Shown here: one piece after another, positions 36,584 through 44,467 of the stretch
Layout of the letters: every line of letters begins with the position of its first letter
Numbering within the stretch: the stretch's first letter is position 1
Assembly: GCA_019635795.1 (NCBI GenBank)
Contig: JAHBYV010000009.1
Span: forward strand, 1 to 64,000
Length of the DNA: 64,000 nucleotides
Direction: 5' to 3'
Source of the DNA: Rhizobiaceae bacterium
GTDB taxonomy: Bacteria > Pseudomonadota > Alphaproteobacteria > Rhizobiales > Rhizobiaceae
Notes under the pieces: generated by a model
Told to the model about the DNA's origin: nothing
Databases searched by the model: none
The model's input: the letters and a program-made list of their open reading frames with translations, nothing else
Translations under genes and position numbers: made by a program

Positions 36584-37258
36584 ATGCAACCAGAAACTTT
36601 TGACCCCGTCGCCTCCGACGACGGTGCGCAGAAGTTCGCTGCTTTTCGCAACGCGCAGCGCCATTCGCGCCGCGTATCGCGCCTGAAGGTCGTTTTGCCG
36701 CTGCTTGCTGTGGTTATCGCCGCTGGATTTCTTGGCTACTCCTACGCTGTGACGCCTGTAAAAGTCAGCCTCGACGTGGCCGATTCGGCTATTTCCGACG
36801 GAAAGCTGGTTATGGCGAGCCCCAAGCTCGAAGGCTTCACCAAGCTCAACAAGCCATATTCGATGACAGCCTTGCGCGCTTATCAGGACCTGACGAAGCC
36901 CGGCCTGATCGAGCTTGAAGATGTGAGCGCGAAACTTCCATATGATGAGGAAAATTTCGCGACCATCGAAGCCTCACGCGGTTTCTACGATCAGCAGGCC
37001 AACACATTACTGCTCGAAAACGGCTTGACGGTAAGCACGAGTGACGGCATGTCCGTAAAACTCGATACTGCGTATATCGACATTGCCAAGGGTAATCTTA
37101 AAACGGATCTGCCCGTTGAAATTCAACTGAAAGGCTCGCGAATCCAGGCGGATTCGATGAGCATTCAGGATCAGGGCCAGCGCATGGTTTTTGATAAACG
37201 TGTGCGGATGGTTGTTGAACCGCGCGACGCCTCGGGACGGAAGGCGGATGGGAGCTGA
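36584..37258 (+). CDS. lptC: LPS export system protein LptC
   Basis: LptC is the bitopic inner-membrane protein that passes lipopolysaccharide from LptBFG to LptA. The 224-residue product has a short cytoplasmic start, one transmembrane helix (about residues 33-54, VVLPLLAVVIAAGFLGYSYAV), and a periplasmic beta-jellyroll domain. The start is uncertain: ATG 36584 (MQPETFD) is chosen, but an in-frame GTG at 36557 is possible. It lies one base upstream of lptA and heads the lptC-lptA-lptB-rpoN cluster seen in rhizobia. Confidence 0.85.
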   Translation: MQPETFDPVASDDGAQKFAAFRNAQRHSRRVSRLKVVLPLLAVVIAAGFLGYSYAVTPVKVSLDVADSAISDGKLVMASPKLEGFTKLNKPYSMTALRAYQDLTKPGLIELEDVSAKLPYDEENFATIEASRGFYDQQANTLLLENGLTVSTSDGMSVKLDTAYIDIAKGNLKTDLPVEIQLKGSRIQADSMSIQDQGQRMVFDKRVRMVVEPRDASGRKADGS

Positions 37259-37259
37259 A

Positions 37260-37841
37260 ATGACGGGGATTAGCTTCAACTGGCGCTTGGCGTGTGCCGC
37301 CTGCCTTTTCGCCATAACGGCGCCGCTTGCGGCATTCGCGCAGAATGGTTCGGCGAGCCAGCTTTCCGGGCTGAAGCTTTCCGGCGACAAACCGATTCAG
37401 ATCGAAAGTGACCGGCTGGAAGTCAATGAATCGGAGAGCATGGCGGTATTTTCCGGCAATGTGAATGTTGTCCAGGGCGCGACCGTGCTGAAGGCCGGTA
37501 AGATGACTGTGTATTATGTCAAGGATGGCAGCACGAATGTTGCTACCGGTGGCGCATCCAACATCGACCATCTCGAAGTCGAGGGCAAAGTCTACGTCAA
37601 GGCTGACACGCAGGTTGCAACCGGAGATCGCGGCACCTTCGACATGAAGACAGAGGTGCTTGTGCTTTCGGGCAAGGAAGTCGTCCTGTCTGACGGGCCA
37701 AACGTGCTGGTCGGCTGCAAACTTACCGTGCAAATGAAAACCGGACAGGCGAATGTCGAAGGATGTGGCAGCTCGCAGAGCACCGGTCGCGTTCGCGTCC
37801 TCATGCAGCCAAGTTCGCAAAAGCAGTCGCAAAGCCAGTAA
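37260..37841 (+). CDS. lptA: LPS transport periplasmic protein LptA
   Basis: LptA forms the periplasmic bridge for LPS. The 193-residue precursor has a signal peptide (MTGISFNWRLACAACLFAITAPLAAFA) and the OstA-like repeat domain beginning KPIQIESDRLEVNESESMAVFSGNV. It ends in a Ser/Gln-rich tail. Two Cys residues (in GCKLTV and EGCGSS) near the C-terminus could form a disulfide. The stop shares one base with the lptB start, so the pair is coupled. Confidence 0.92.
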   Translation: MTGISFNWRLACAACLFAITAPLAAFAQNGSASQLSGLKLSGDKPIQIESDRLEVNESESMAVFSGNVNVVQGATVLKAGKMTVYYVKDGSTNVATGGASNIDHLEVEGKVYVKADTQVATGDRGTFDMKTEVLVLSGKEVVLSDGPNVLVGCKLTVQMKTGQANVEGCGSSQSTGRVRVLMQPSSQKQSQSQ

Positions 37842-38638
37842 TGTCACCATCTTTAGCCGCAGTTTCGCAGGGGCGTAGCGCCTCGGCTGGACGTTCCAAC
37901 GGAACGCCTCCCGAACAGGGAATCCTGACCGCATCCGGGCTTGTGAAAAGCTACAAGGGTCGGCAGGTCGTGCGCGGCGTCTCGTTTGAACTGCGGGCTG
38001 GTGAGGCGGTGGGCCTGCTGGGGCCGAACGGCGCAGGAAAAACCACGTGTTTCTATATGGTTACGGGTCTGGTTCCTTCAGACGAAGGCATGATCCGTAT
38101 TGATGGTTTTGATGTAACGGGCATGCCAATGTATCGGCGAGCGCGGCTCGGTGTTGGCTACCTGCCGCAGGAGGCCTCGATTTTTCGCGGCCTGAGCGTC
38201 GAAGCCAATGTTAGAGCCGTTCTGGAAGTCATCGAGCCCGATCGGGATCGCCGTGAGGCCGATCTCGATAACCTGCTGGAAGAATTCCATATAAGCCATT
38301 TGCGCAAGGCACCGGCAATCTCATTGTCCGGTGGTGAGCGGCGGCGCCTTGAAATTGCACGAGCTCTGGCAAGCCGGCCCAATTACATGCTGCTGGACGA
38401 GCCTTTCGCTGGCATTGACCCGATTGCGATAAGCGATATCCAGCAATTGGTTCGCCATCTTACGGCGCGCGGGATCGGCGTTTTGATAACAGATCACAAT
38501 GTGCGCGAAACATTGGGCCTTATTGATCGGGCTTACATCATCCATGCGGGCGAAGTGCTGACGCATGGGCGGCCAGACGCCATTATTACCAATGCGGACG
38601 TTCGCCGCCTGTATCTCGGTGAGGCGTTCAGCCTTTGA
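37841..38638 (+). CDS. lptB: LPS export ABC ATPase LptB
   Basis: LptB powers extraction of LPS from the inner membrane with LptFG. The 265-residue protein has an N-terminal polar extension of about 30 residues, then Walker A GPNGAGKTT, the Q-loop LPQEASIFRGLSVEANV, signature LSGGERRRLEIARAL, Walker B YMLLDEPFAGIDP and switch His in TDHNVRETL. These are all hallmarks of LptB. LptF and LptG are not in the window. The next gene is rpoN, a conserved order in alphaproteobacteria. Confidence 0.95.
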   Translation: MSPSLAAVSQGRSASAGRSNGTPPEQGILTASGLVKSYKGRQVVRGVSFELRAGEAVGLLGPNGAGKTTCFYMVTGLVPSDEGMIRIDGFDVTGMPMYRRARLGVGYLPQEASIFRGLSVEANVRAVLEVIEPDRDRREADLDNLLEEFHISHLRKAPAISLSGGERRRLEIARALASRPNYMLLDEPFAGIDPIAISDIQQLVRHLTARGIGVLITDHNVRETLGLIDRAYIIHAGEVLTHGRPDAIITNADVRRLYLGEAFSL

Positions 38639-38802
38639 GGATGACGCCGAAAGTCACTTTTCAGCTACCATCATTGTAAAGATCACGACGCAAACCCGCT
38701 TCGTTTGTCGGAAATTCGACGCTGCGACGCTGCGCAACCTTGACAAGCAATATCTGCGCCAGATCAATTGCAAATGTTCGCAAGGGTGGAATTATAACTG
38801 TC

Positions 38803-40314
38803 GTGTCACTGTCTGCAAAACTCCAACTGCGTCAGGCGCAATCGCTGACAATGACCCCGCAGCTGATGCAATCCATCAAGCTGCTGCAGTTTACACATGC
38901 CGAACTTGAAGCGTTTATCGATCAGGAGATTGAGCGCAACCCATTGCTGGAGCGGCGGGATGCAGAAGAAGCCTCCAGCCTGCCCGATGACGATTCGCAA
39001 ACCGAGAACTCCCGCAAGCGCGAGGATGATGAGTGGTTTGAAACGGACGCCCCGCCCACATCGGAAGTCATGTCCGGCACTCTTGATTCGTCTTTGGAGA
39101 ATGTCTTTCCCGATGACAACAACTCGCGCGAGCCTATGGCGCCCGATCTGGCCGCGAACTGGAAGTCCGGACAGGGCGGAAATGGCGGCGGTGAAGATTT
39201 CGACCTGGAAGATGTTGCACGCCAGCAAATGACGCTGCGCGACCACATCGGCCAGCAAATTATGCTCTCAGGGCTCGATCCCCTGCATTCATCCATTGCG
39301 TGGGATTTGACCGACAGCCTCGATGAGGTGGGGTATCTGCGCGCCGAAATTGCCGAAACGGCTGAGCGGCTCAACGTTGCACCGGCAGAGGTCGAGCGAA
39401 CCCTGGCTGTCTGCCAAACGTTTGAGCCGGCTGGTATTTTTGCCCGTGATCTGGCCGAATGCCTTGCCCTCCAGCTCAAGGCAAAGGACAGGTTTGATCC
39501 AGCAATGGCAAGATTGCTGGAACATCTCGATCTGCTCGCCAGGAGGGATTTTGCGGCTCTGATCCGCATTTGTGGTGTAGATCAGGAAGATCTGAACCAG
39601 ATGGTCAGCGAGATTCGCGCGCTGGACCCTCGCCCCGGACTGATATTTTCCAGCGGATCTTTGGATACCATTGTCCCGGATGTGAATGTTCGTGCCAACG
39701 CAGACGGCAGCTGGGCGGTTGAACTGAATGCCTCCGCATTGCCCAATGTGCTTGTGGATAATGTCTACTACGCCGAGATTTCCGCCAGCACCCGCAACAG
39801 GCAGGATCGGGAGTTTATTTCTGATTGCCTGCAGAGTGCCAATTGGTTGACGCGCAGCCTCGACCAGCGCGCCCGGACGATATTGAAAGTCGCGTCGGAA
39901 ATCGTTCGCCAGCAAGACAGCTTCTTCGCCTATGGAATCCGGCATTTGCGGCCTTTGAACCTGAAAACCGTGGCAGAAGCCATCGGAATGCACGAATCCA
40001 CGGTAAGTCGGGTAACTGCAAACAAATATATGGCAACGCCGCGTGGGGTTTTCGAGTTTCGGTTCTTCTTCACCGCTGCTATCCAGTCCGCAGAGGGTGG
40101 TGAGGCACATTCCTCCGAGGCTGTTCGGGACAGAATCCGTAAACTTATCAATGAAGAAGGCGATGACACCCTGTCCGACGACGCGATTGTCGAGATATTG
40201 CGCCGCGACGGCGTGGATATTGCGCGCCGCACCGTTGCCAAATATCGCGAGGGAATGAATATACTGTCATCTGTGCAGCGCAGGCGCGAAAAGAGGGCTC
40301 AATCTGCTGCTTGA
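38803..40314 (+). CDS. rpoN: RNA polymerase sigma-54 factor
   Basis: RpoN directs transcription from -24/-12 promoters with enhancer-binding activators (nitrogen use, dicarboxylate uptake and others). The 503-residue protein shows region I (LQLRQAQSLTMTPQLMQSIKLLQ, residues 6-28), an acidic region II (45-110), the core-binding domain, the helix-turn-helix (TVAEAIGMHESTVSRVTANKY, near 390) and the RpoN box ARRTVAKYRE (near 480). I choose the GTG at 38803 (MSLSAKLQLRQ), where similarity begins; an upstream TTG would add an unlikely tail. Confidence 0.95.
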   Translation: MSLSAKLQLRQAQSLTMTPQLMQSIKLLQFTHAELEAFIDQEIERNPLLERRDAEEASSLPDDDSQTENSRKREDDEWFETDAPPTSEVMSGTLDSSLENVFPDDNNSREPMAPDLAANWKSGQGGNGGGEDFDLEDVARQQMTLRDHIGQQIMLSGLDPLHSSIAWDLTDSLDEVGYLRAEIAETAERLNVAPAEVERTLAVCQTFEPAGIFARDLAECLALQLKAKDRFDPAMARLLEHLDLLARRDFAALIRICGVDQEDLNQMVSEIRALDPRPGLIFSSGSLDTIVPDVNVRANADGSWAVELNASALPNVLVDNVYYAEISASTRNRQDREFISDCLQSANWLTRSLDQRARTILKVASEIVRQQDSFFAYGIRHLRPLNLKTVAEAIGMHESTVSRVTANKYMATPRGVFEFRFFFTAAIQSAEGGEAHSSEAVRDRIRKLINEEGDDTLSDDAIVEILRRDGVDIARRTVAKYREGMNILSSVQRRREKRAQSAA

Positions 40315-40518
40315 TTGACAAGGGCCGATGGAGTGGCTAGAAGCGCGCCCGCAAGAGACCCCCGTCAGAGAGATAGAGGCGTTGGAGGCTCGAAACGTAG
40401 TGATCAACGAGAAAATTTGAAGATCAATTCCGGTTTGTCGTTACAGCAAACCTTGTTCCCCATGACCACGGGTATAGACTGCTCTCAGACGGTTGTCTGA
40501 GCAAAAGGGTTCGCTTTC

Positions 40519-41100
40519 ATGACTTTGCGTATTTCGGGCAGACAAATGGACATCGGCGATGCGTTCAGAACGCGCATCGAAAACCAGATCAATGAAGCAG
40601 TTGATAAATATTTCGACGGCGGTTTTTCGGGAAGTGTGACCGTCAGCAAGGAGAATTCGCGCTTCAATGCGGATTGCTCGATTCGCCTGGACACGGGCAT
40701 GACGTTGCAGGCCACAGGCTATGCGCAGGAGCCGATTGCAGCCTTCGATGCAGCTGCCGAGCGGCTCGAAAAACGGTTGCGGCGCTATAAGCGCAAGCTC
40801 AAATCCCACAACCACGGCACCAACGGCAATGCCACTGACGTTTCCTACACGGTGGTTGCAGCAATTTCTGATGATGACGAGGCGGAAGTGCCGGAGGATT
40901 ACGCCCCCGCTATCGTCGCAGAATCCACAGTGGCGTTGAGAACCATGTCGGTCGCTTCAGCCGTCATTGAACTCGACACGAAGGAAAGCCCGGTATTCGT
41001 ATTCCGTAATGCAGGGAATGAACAAGTTAACATCGTTTACCGCAGGTCTGACGGGAATATCGGCTGGATTGATCCGTCACGGACCCAAGGGAACGGCTAA
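40519..41100 (+). CDS. hpf: Ribosome hibernation-promoting factor, long form
   Basis: Long HPF pairs 70S ribosomes into inactive 100S dimers. The 193-residue protein has the N-terminal S30AE domain (residues 1-100, MTLRISGRQMDIGDAFRTRIENQI) and a C-terminal dimerisation domain (130-188, SVASAVIELDTKESPVFVFRNA ... NIVYRRSDGNIGWIDP). It follows rpoN, as in many proteobacteria, and precedes ptsN, so nitrogen status, stationary phase and phosphotransfer regulators are clustered. Confidence 0.95.
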   Translation: MTLRISGRQMDIGDAFRTRIENQINEAVDKYFDGGFSGSVTVSKENSRFNADCSIRLDTGMTLQATGYAQEPIAAFDAAAERLEKRLRRYKRKLKSHNHGTNGNATDVSYTVVAAISDDDEAEVPEDYAPAIVAESTVALRTMSVASAVIELDTKESPVFVFRNAGNEQVNIVYRRSDGNIGWIDPSRTQGNG

Positions 41101-41166
41101 CGCAAGCCCTGGTTATATAACACCTGTCCCAGCCGGGCGGCTGGGCTAAGTGCAAAGGACTTTGGA

Positions 41167-41631
41167 ATGGATTTGAGCGATCTCATCGAGGTATCGGCGA
41201 TAATGCCGTCCTTGAAGGCGAACTCAAAGAAACAACTCTTGCAGTTGTTGGCAGAAAAAGCAGCCACCGTGACCGAACTGCCGGAACGCGTCATCTTCGA
41301 CACGATCCTTCAGCGCGAGCGGTTAGGCTCCACGGGCGTTGGAAATGGCATTGCCATTCCACACGGCAAACTCAACGGCGTTAAGAAGATCGTCGGGGTG
41401 TTCGCACGGCTGGAAACGCCAGTGGATTTCGAGGCACTGGACGATCAGCCCGTCGATCTCGTTTTTCTGTTGCTTGCACCGGAAGGCGCGGGCGCGGACC
41501 ATCTCAAAGCCCTTTCGCGCATAGCGCGCGTGCTGCGCGATAGCGAAACCGTAGCAAAGATTCGCGGCACCAAAGATGCGAGCGCAATCTTCGCCCTGCT
41601 TGCGGAAACGGCGACCCCGCACGCAGCCTGA
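41167..41631 (+). CDS. ptsN: Nitrogen-regulatory PTS EIIA protein
   Basis: PtsN (EIIA-Ntr) is the end acceptor of the PEP-PtsP-PtsO phosphorelay and controls metabolism through protein contacts. The 154-residue protein has the phosphorylation-site motif GNGIAIPHGKLNGV (His near residue 66) and the family core GVFARLETPVDFEALDDQPVDLVFLLLAPEGAGADHLKALSRI. It closes the lpt-rpoN-hpf cluster and is followed by a strong intrinsic terminator. Confidence 0.95.
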   Translation: MDLSDLIEVSAIMPSLKANSKKQLLQLLAEKAATVTELPERVIFDTILQRERLGSTGVGNGIAIPHGKLNGVKKIVGVFARLETPVDFEALDDQPVDLVFLLLAPEGAGADHLKALSRIARVLRDSETVAKIRGTKDASAIFALLAETATPHAA

Positions 41632-41651
41632 TGCGTTATTGACCCTGTTTC

Positions 41652-41683
41652 AAGGCGCGATACGCTATGTATCGCGCCTTTTT
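41652..41683 (+). terminator. Intrinsic terminator after ptsN
   Basis: A perfect 12-bp stem (AAGGCGCGATAC, 41652-41663, with GTATCGCGCCTT, 41669-41680) and 5-base loop ends in a T-run to 41683. It is the clearest Rho-independent terminator of the window and may also stop the converging DUF1150 transcript, since it starts with AA on the other strand. Confidence 0.9.
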
Positions 41684-41694
41684 GCATGGTCTGA

Positions 41695-41958
41695 TCAGTG
41701 GATTGCCACCGGCGTAAGATCGTTCTCCAGAGCGCTGGCGAGCAAATGTGCGCGATTATCGGCCAGCAGGATTGGCTGACCATTCGCTGCGAAGAGGGCC
41801 CAAAGCCGTGTTCCGGGCTGGATCTTGGGGAGCATCGGGAATTTTCCGTTCAGCTCCTCGCTCTGCATTTCGCGCATGTAAGCTACAATGCCTTCACCAA
41901 TGTGCGCGAGTTGGGATTCAGATACGTCGATGTGGTGCTCGGTTGCGTTACTCGTCAT
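41695..41958 (-). CDS. DUF1150 family protein
   Basis: The 87-residue protein shows the DUF1150 pattern: an N-terminal helix (QLAHIGEGIVAYMREMQSEEL) followed by PMLPKIQPGTRLWALFAANGQPILLADNRAHLLASALEN. DUF1150 genes commonly sit next to hsp20 genes in alphaproteobacteria, as here (81 bp after hsp20, same strand), which suggests a shared heat-shock role. Biochemical function is unknown. Confidence 0.88.
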   Translation of the reverse strand: MTSNATEHHIDVSESQLAHIGEGIVAYMREMQSEELNGKFPMLPKIQPGTRLWALFAANGQPILLADNRAHLLASALENDLTPVAIH

Positions 41959-42039
41959 TTCAAGCCTCCTTTCGGCGGGATGCTTCCAAAGCCAACCCGC
42001 GTCAGAGCATGTTGGTTCCGGATAATATTTCCGGACCGG

Positions 42040-42465
42040 TTACTCTCTCACTGCAATGCTGATCTTGCGGACCAGTTTTTCCGGCTGCGGCCGATCCAGT
42101 TCGATCGATAGCAAGCCGTTCTTCAATTCTGCGCCGAGAACCCTCATCCCGTCGGCAAGCACGAAAACGCGCTGAAACTGCCGGGACGCGATACCACGGT
42201 GCAGAAATTCTCGTTGTTCATCATCCACCTGCCTGCCGCGGACGACCAGTTGATTGTCCTCCGTGGTGAGATCAAGGTCGCTTTCCGTGAAGCCAGCCAC
42301 CGCCAGCGTCAGGCGCAACCGTTCCGGCTCACCCGGGGAAACACGGATACGCTCGATATTATAAGGTGGATAGGAATCGCCACTCTTGGCAACCCGCTCA
42401 ATGGTCTTTTCCATTGCATCGAAGCCGAGTAGCAAAGGCGACGAAAACATTGTCATACGGCTCAT
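42040..42465 (-). CDS. Small heat shock protein, Hsp20/IbpA type
   Basis: A 141-residue alpha-crystallin-domain chaperone that holds unfolded proteins in an ATP-independent way. The N-terminus MSRMTMFSSPLLLGFDAMEK and YPPYNIER are typical of class A rhizobial sHsps. The crystallin domain runs from about 38 to 130 with DLTTEDNQLVVRGRQ, and the C-terminal IxI/V-like tail is KISIAV. The gene has a sigma-32-like promoter and a two-hairpin leader resembling ROSE RNA thermometers. It is probably co-transcribed with the DUF1150 gene. Confidence 0.93.
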   Translation of the reverse strand: MSRMTMFSSPLLLGFDAMEKTIERVAKSGDSYPPYNIERIRVSPGEPERLRLTLAVAGFTESDLDLTTEDNQLVVRGRQVDDEQREFLHRGIASRQFQRVFVLADGMRVLGAELKNGLLSIELDRPQPEKLVRKISIAVRE

Positions 42466-42472
42466 TCTTTCC

Positions 42473-42520
42473 TGTCCTCATAGAGCGACATACGACAGAA
42501 CCCGGATGGCATTTCTGTCG
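42473..42520 (-). promoter_or_regulatory. ROSE-like RNA thermometer in the hsp20 leader
   Basis: Read on the minus strand, the leader has hairpin 1 (CGACAGAA/TTCTGTCG, 42520-42493, perfect 8-bp stem). Hairpin 2 follows at once (42490-42473), where UGUCGCUC pairs with GAGGACA around a 3-base loop, leaving one bulged C and a G opposite G. Hairpin 2 contains the ROSE signature UYGCU (UCGCU) facing AGGA of a Shine-Dalgarno sequence; a second AGGA sits 5 bases before the ATG. ROSE elements control sHsp genes in rhizobia. Structure seen; heat response inferred. Confidence 0.7.
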
Positions 42521-42529
42521 GTGCATTTG

Positions 42530-42558
42530 ATATGGTCCGTCAGCATTCCGAATTCAAG
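42530..42558 (-). promoter_or_regulatory. Sigma-32 (RpoH) promoter of hsp20
   Basis: On the minus strand CTTGAA (42558-42553) and CCATAT (42535-42530) stand 17 bp apart, a near-ideal alphaproteobacterial RpoH promoter. Transcription would begin near 42523, directly before the first leader hairpin. The -35 lies 18 bp from the divergent nucleoside hydrolase start codon. Confidence 0.75.
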
Positions 42559-42575
42559 CTATCGAAAGAGCCCTT

Positions 42576-43511
42576 ATGGCCCGTAAAATTATAATCGACA
42601 CCGATCCTGGCCAGGATGACGCAGTTGCAATTCTGCTGGCGCTTGCCAGCCCGGAACTGGACGTACTCGGCATTACGGCAGTTGCGGGTAATGTGCCGCT
42701 TGCGCTGACCGAGAAAAACGCGCGAAAAGTGTGCGAATTGGCCGGCAGGCCGGATATGATTGTCTTTGCAGGTGCTGTGCGCCCTCTCGTGCGCAAACTG
42801 GTCACGGCTGAATATGTTCACGGCAAGACGGGTCTCGACGGCCCGGACCTTCCGGAGCCAACGATGCAGCTTCAAGAGCAGCACGCAGTGGATTTCATCA
42901 TAGAAACGCTGATGCGCGAGGAAAGCGGCACCGTCACTTTGTGCCCTCTCGGACCTTTAACCAACATTGCCCTCGCCTTGATCCGCGAGCCACGAATCGC
43001 GCCCAGAATTCAGCAGATCGTGTTTATGGGCGGCGGGTTCTTTGAGGGCGGGAATACAACCCCGGCAGCCGAGTTCAACATTTATGTCGATCCTCATGCC
43101 GCCGATGTTGTGCTGAAGTCCGGGATTCCGACTGTCATCATGCCGCTTGATGTCACACATAAGGCACTGACTACACGTTCGCGCGTTGATCTTTTTCGGC
43201 GCATGGGCACAAAAGTCGGGGACGCAACCGTCGCATTGCTGGAATTTTTTGAGCGCTTTGACGAGGAAAAATATGGGACTGATGGCGGTCCGCTGCATGA
43301 TCCATGCGTAATTGCATATCTTCTCAAGCCTGACTTGTTCAAAGGCCGCACGGTCAACGTCGAAATTGAAACAGGCGCGGAACTGACCATGGGCATGACA
43401 GTCGTTGACTGGTGGGGCGTAACGCAGCGCCCGCGCAATGCAACTGTCATGCGTGATATAGATGCCGATGGCTTTTTTGCGCTTCTCGCCGAAAGGCTGG
43501 CAAGGCTTTAG
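42576..43511 (+). CDS. Inosine/uridine-preferring nucleoside hydrolase
   Basis: The enzyme splits ribonucleosides into base and ribose. The 311-residue protein has the calcium-binding signature IIIDTDPGQDDAVAIL (residues 4-19), the VCPLGPLTN-like TLCPLGPLTNIALAL (near 123), GGGFFEGGNTTPAAEFNIYVDPHAA (near 150) and the C-terminal His/Asp region GGPLHDPCVIAYLL (near 237). The converging neighbour is a ribokinase and their stops overlap (TTAG), so released ribose could be phosphorylated by it. Preference between nucleosides is not readable from sequence. Confidence 0.92.
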   Translation: MARKIIIDTDPGQDDAVAILLALASPELDVLGITAVAGNVPLALTEKNARKVCELAGRPDMIVFAGAVRPLVRKLVTAEYVHGKTGLDGPDLPEPTMQLQEQHAVDFIIETLMREESGTVTLCPLGPLTNIALALIREPRIAPRIQQIVFMGGGFFEGGNTTPAAEFNIYVDPHAADVVLKSGIPTVIMPLDVTHKALTTRSRVDLFRRMGTKVGDATVALLEFFERFDEEKYGTDGGPLHDPCVIAYLLKPDLFKGRTVNVEIETGAELTMGMTVVDWWGVTQRPRNATVMRDIDADGFFALLAERLARL

Positions 43512-44404
43512 GCGGCGAGAGCAGCCTCGACATCTGCGGCGAGCGGGATCGACGGCTGCGCTCCTGACTTCAGGCAGGCAAGGGAACCGGCAACCGCTGC
43601 GCGCCTCAGCGCGTCGGCGAGAGAATGCTTCTGATGCAAGGCTGCACCAAGATAGCCGCAGAAAGTATCGCCCGCGCCAACCGTATCGACTGGCTCGATC
43701 TTCATGGCCTCCACTTCGATCGTTTCTCTGGGGGTGGCGGCGATCACGCCCTCGCCTCCGAGTGTCACGATCACCGTGCGCCCAGTGCTCTTCGCAAATT
43801 CCTGCATTTGCTGAGTCCGGGTTTCTCCAGCGAGGCGCAATGTCTTGGCATAGAGATCGAATTCCGTCTCGTTTGCGACCACATAATCGGCCTTTTGAAG
43901 CAATGCAGCAGCTTCTATCCGGAAAGGCGCAGTGTTCAGAATTGATACGACGCCTTGAGCGCGAGCGGCATCGAGCGCTTCGGCAACTGTTTCGAGCGGA
44001 ATCTCATGTTGCAACAGCACAAGTCCGGGCTCGATGGGCCGCCGCGCAACATCGGCTGGCAGGACAGAACCGTTCGCTCCGGGGATAACGGCAATCATGT
44101 TCTCGCCTTCGCTATCGACGAGAATGAGCGCGGTACCTGTTGCCGCTGCCGATTCGCGAAGATGCGAGGTGTCCACGCCCGCCTCTTTCAGGAGCGCCAG
44201 CGCGTCGTTTGCAAACGCATCCCGGCCCACTGCCCCTATCATTCGTGTCTCAACGCCCGCCCTTGCCGCCGCAAGCGCCTGATTGGCACCCTTGCCGCCA
44301 GGCGCAGTTCGAAAGGTTGAACCCGGCACCGTTTCGCCCGGCTTGGGCAAACGGCCTACATTTGCGATAAGATCAAGATTGATTGAGCCAATGACGGTAA
44401 TCAA
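43508..44404 (-). CDS. rbsK: Ribokinase
   Basis: RbsK phosphorylates ribose to ribose-5-phosphate. The 298-residue PfkB-family protein has the N-terminal signature GSINLDLIANVGRLPKPGETV, the GGKGANQALAAARAG motif (near residue 38) and the C-terminal PfkB motif DTVGAGDTFCGYLGAAL (near 240) with the catalytic Asp. It converges with the nucleoside hydrolase; the two together form a nucleoside-to-R5P salvage step, though they are separate transcripts. Confidence 0.92.
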   Translation of the reverse strand: MITVIGSINLDLIANVGRLPKPGETVPGSTFRTAPGGKGANQALAAARAGVETRMIGAVGRDAFANDALALLKEAGVDTSHLRESAAATGTALILVDSEGENMIAVIPGANGSVLPADVARRPIEPGLVLLQHEIPLETVAEALDAARAQGVVSILNTAPFRIEAAALLQKADYVVANETEFDLYAKTLRLAGETRTQQMQEFAKSTGRTVIVTLGGEGVIAATPRETIEVEAMKIEPVDTVGAGDTFCGYLGAALHQKHSLADALRRAAVAGSLACLKSGAQPSIPLAADVEAALAA

Positions 44405-44467
44405 CGCGAGTGCCTCCAGCGCTTGTCATTGCAACGCTAATGGCACGAACCAAGGCGCGGGTACAAG

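Noticed and set aside
38740..38802. TTG start extending rpoN by 21 residues
   Set aside because: The extension has no similarity to sigma-54, whose conserved region begins right after the GTG at 38803.
40315..40500. 61-codon open frame between rpoN and hpf
   Set aside because: Starts directly at the rpoN stop, Arg/Ser-rich random-looking product, no ribosome site.
43462..44088. 208-codon plus-strand open frame opposite ribokinase
   Set aside because: Antisense shadow of rbsK; Arg/Ser/Pro-rich with no ribosome site.
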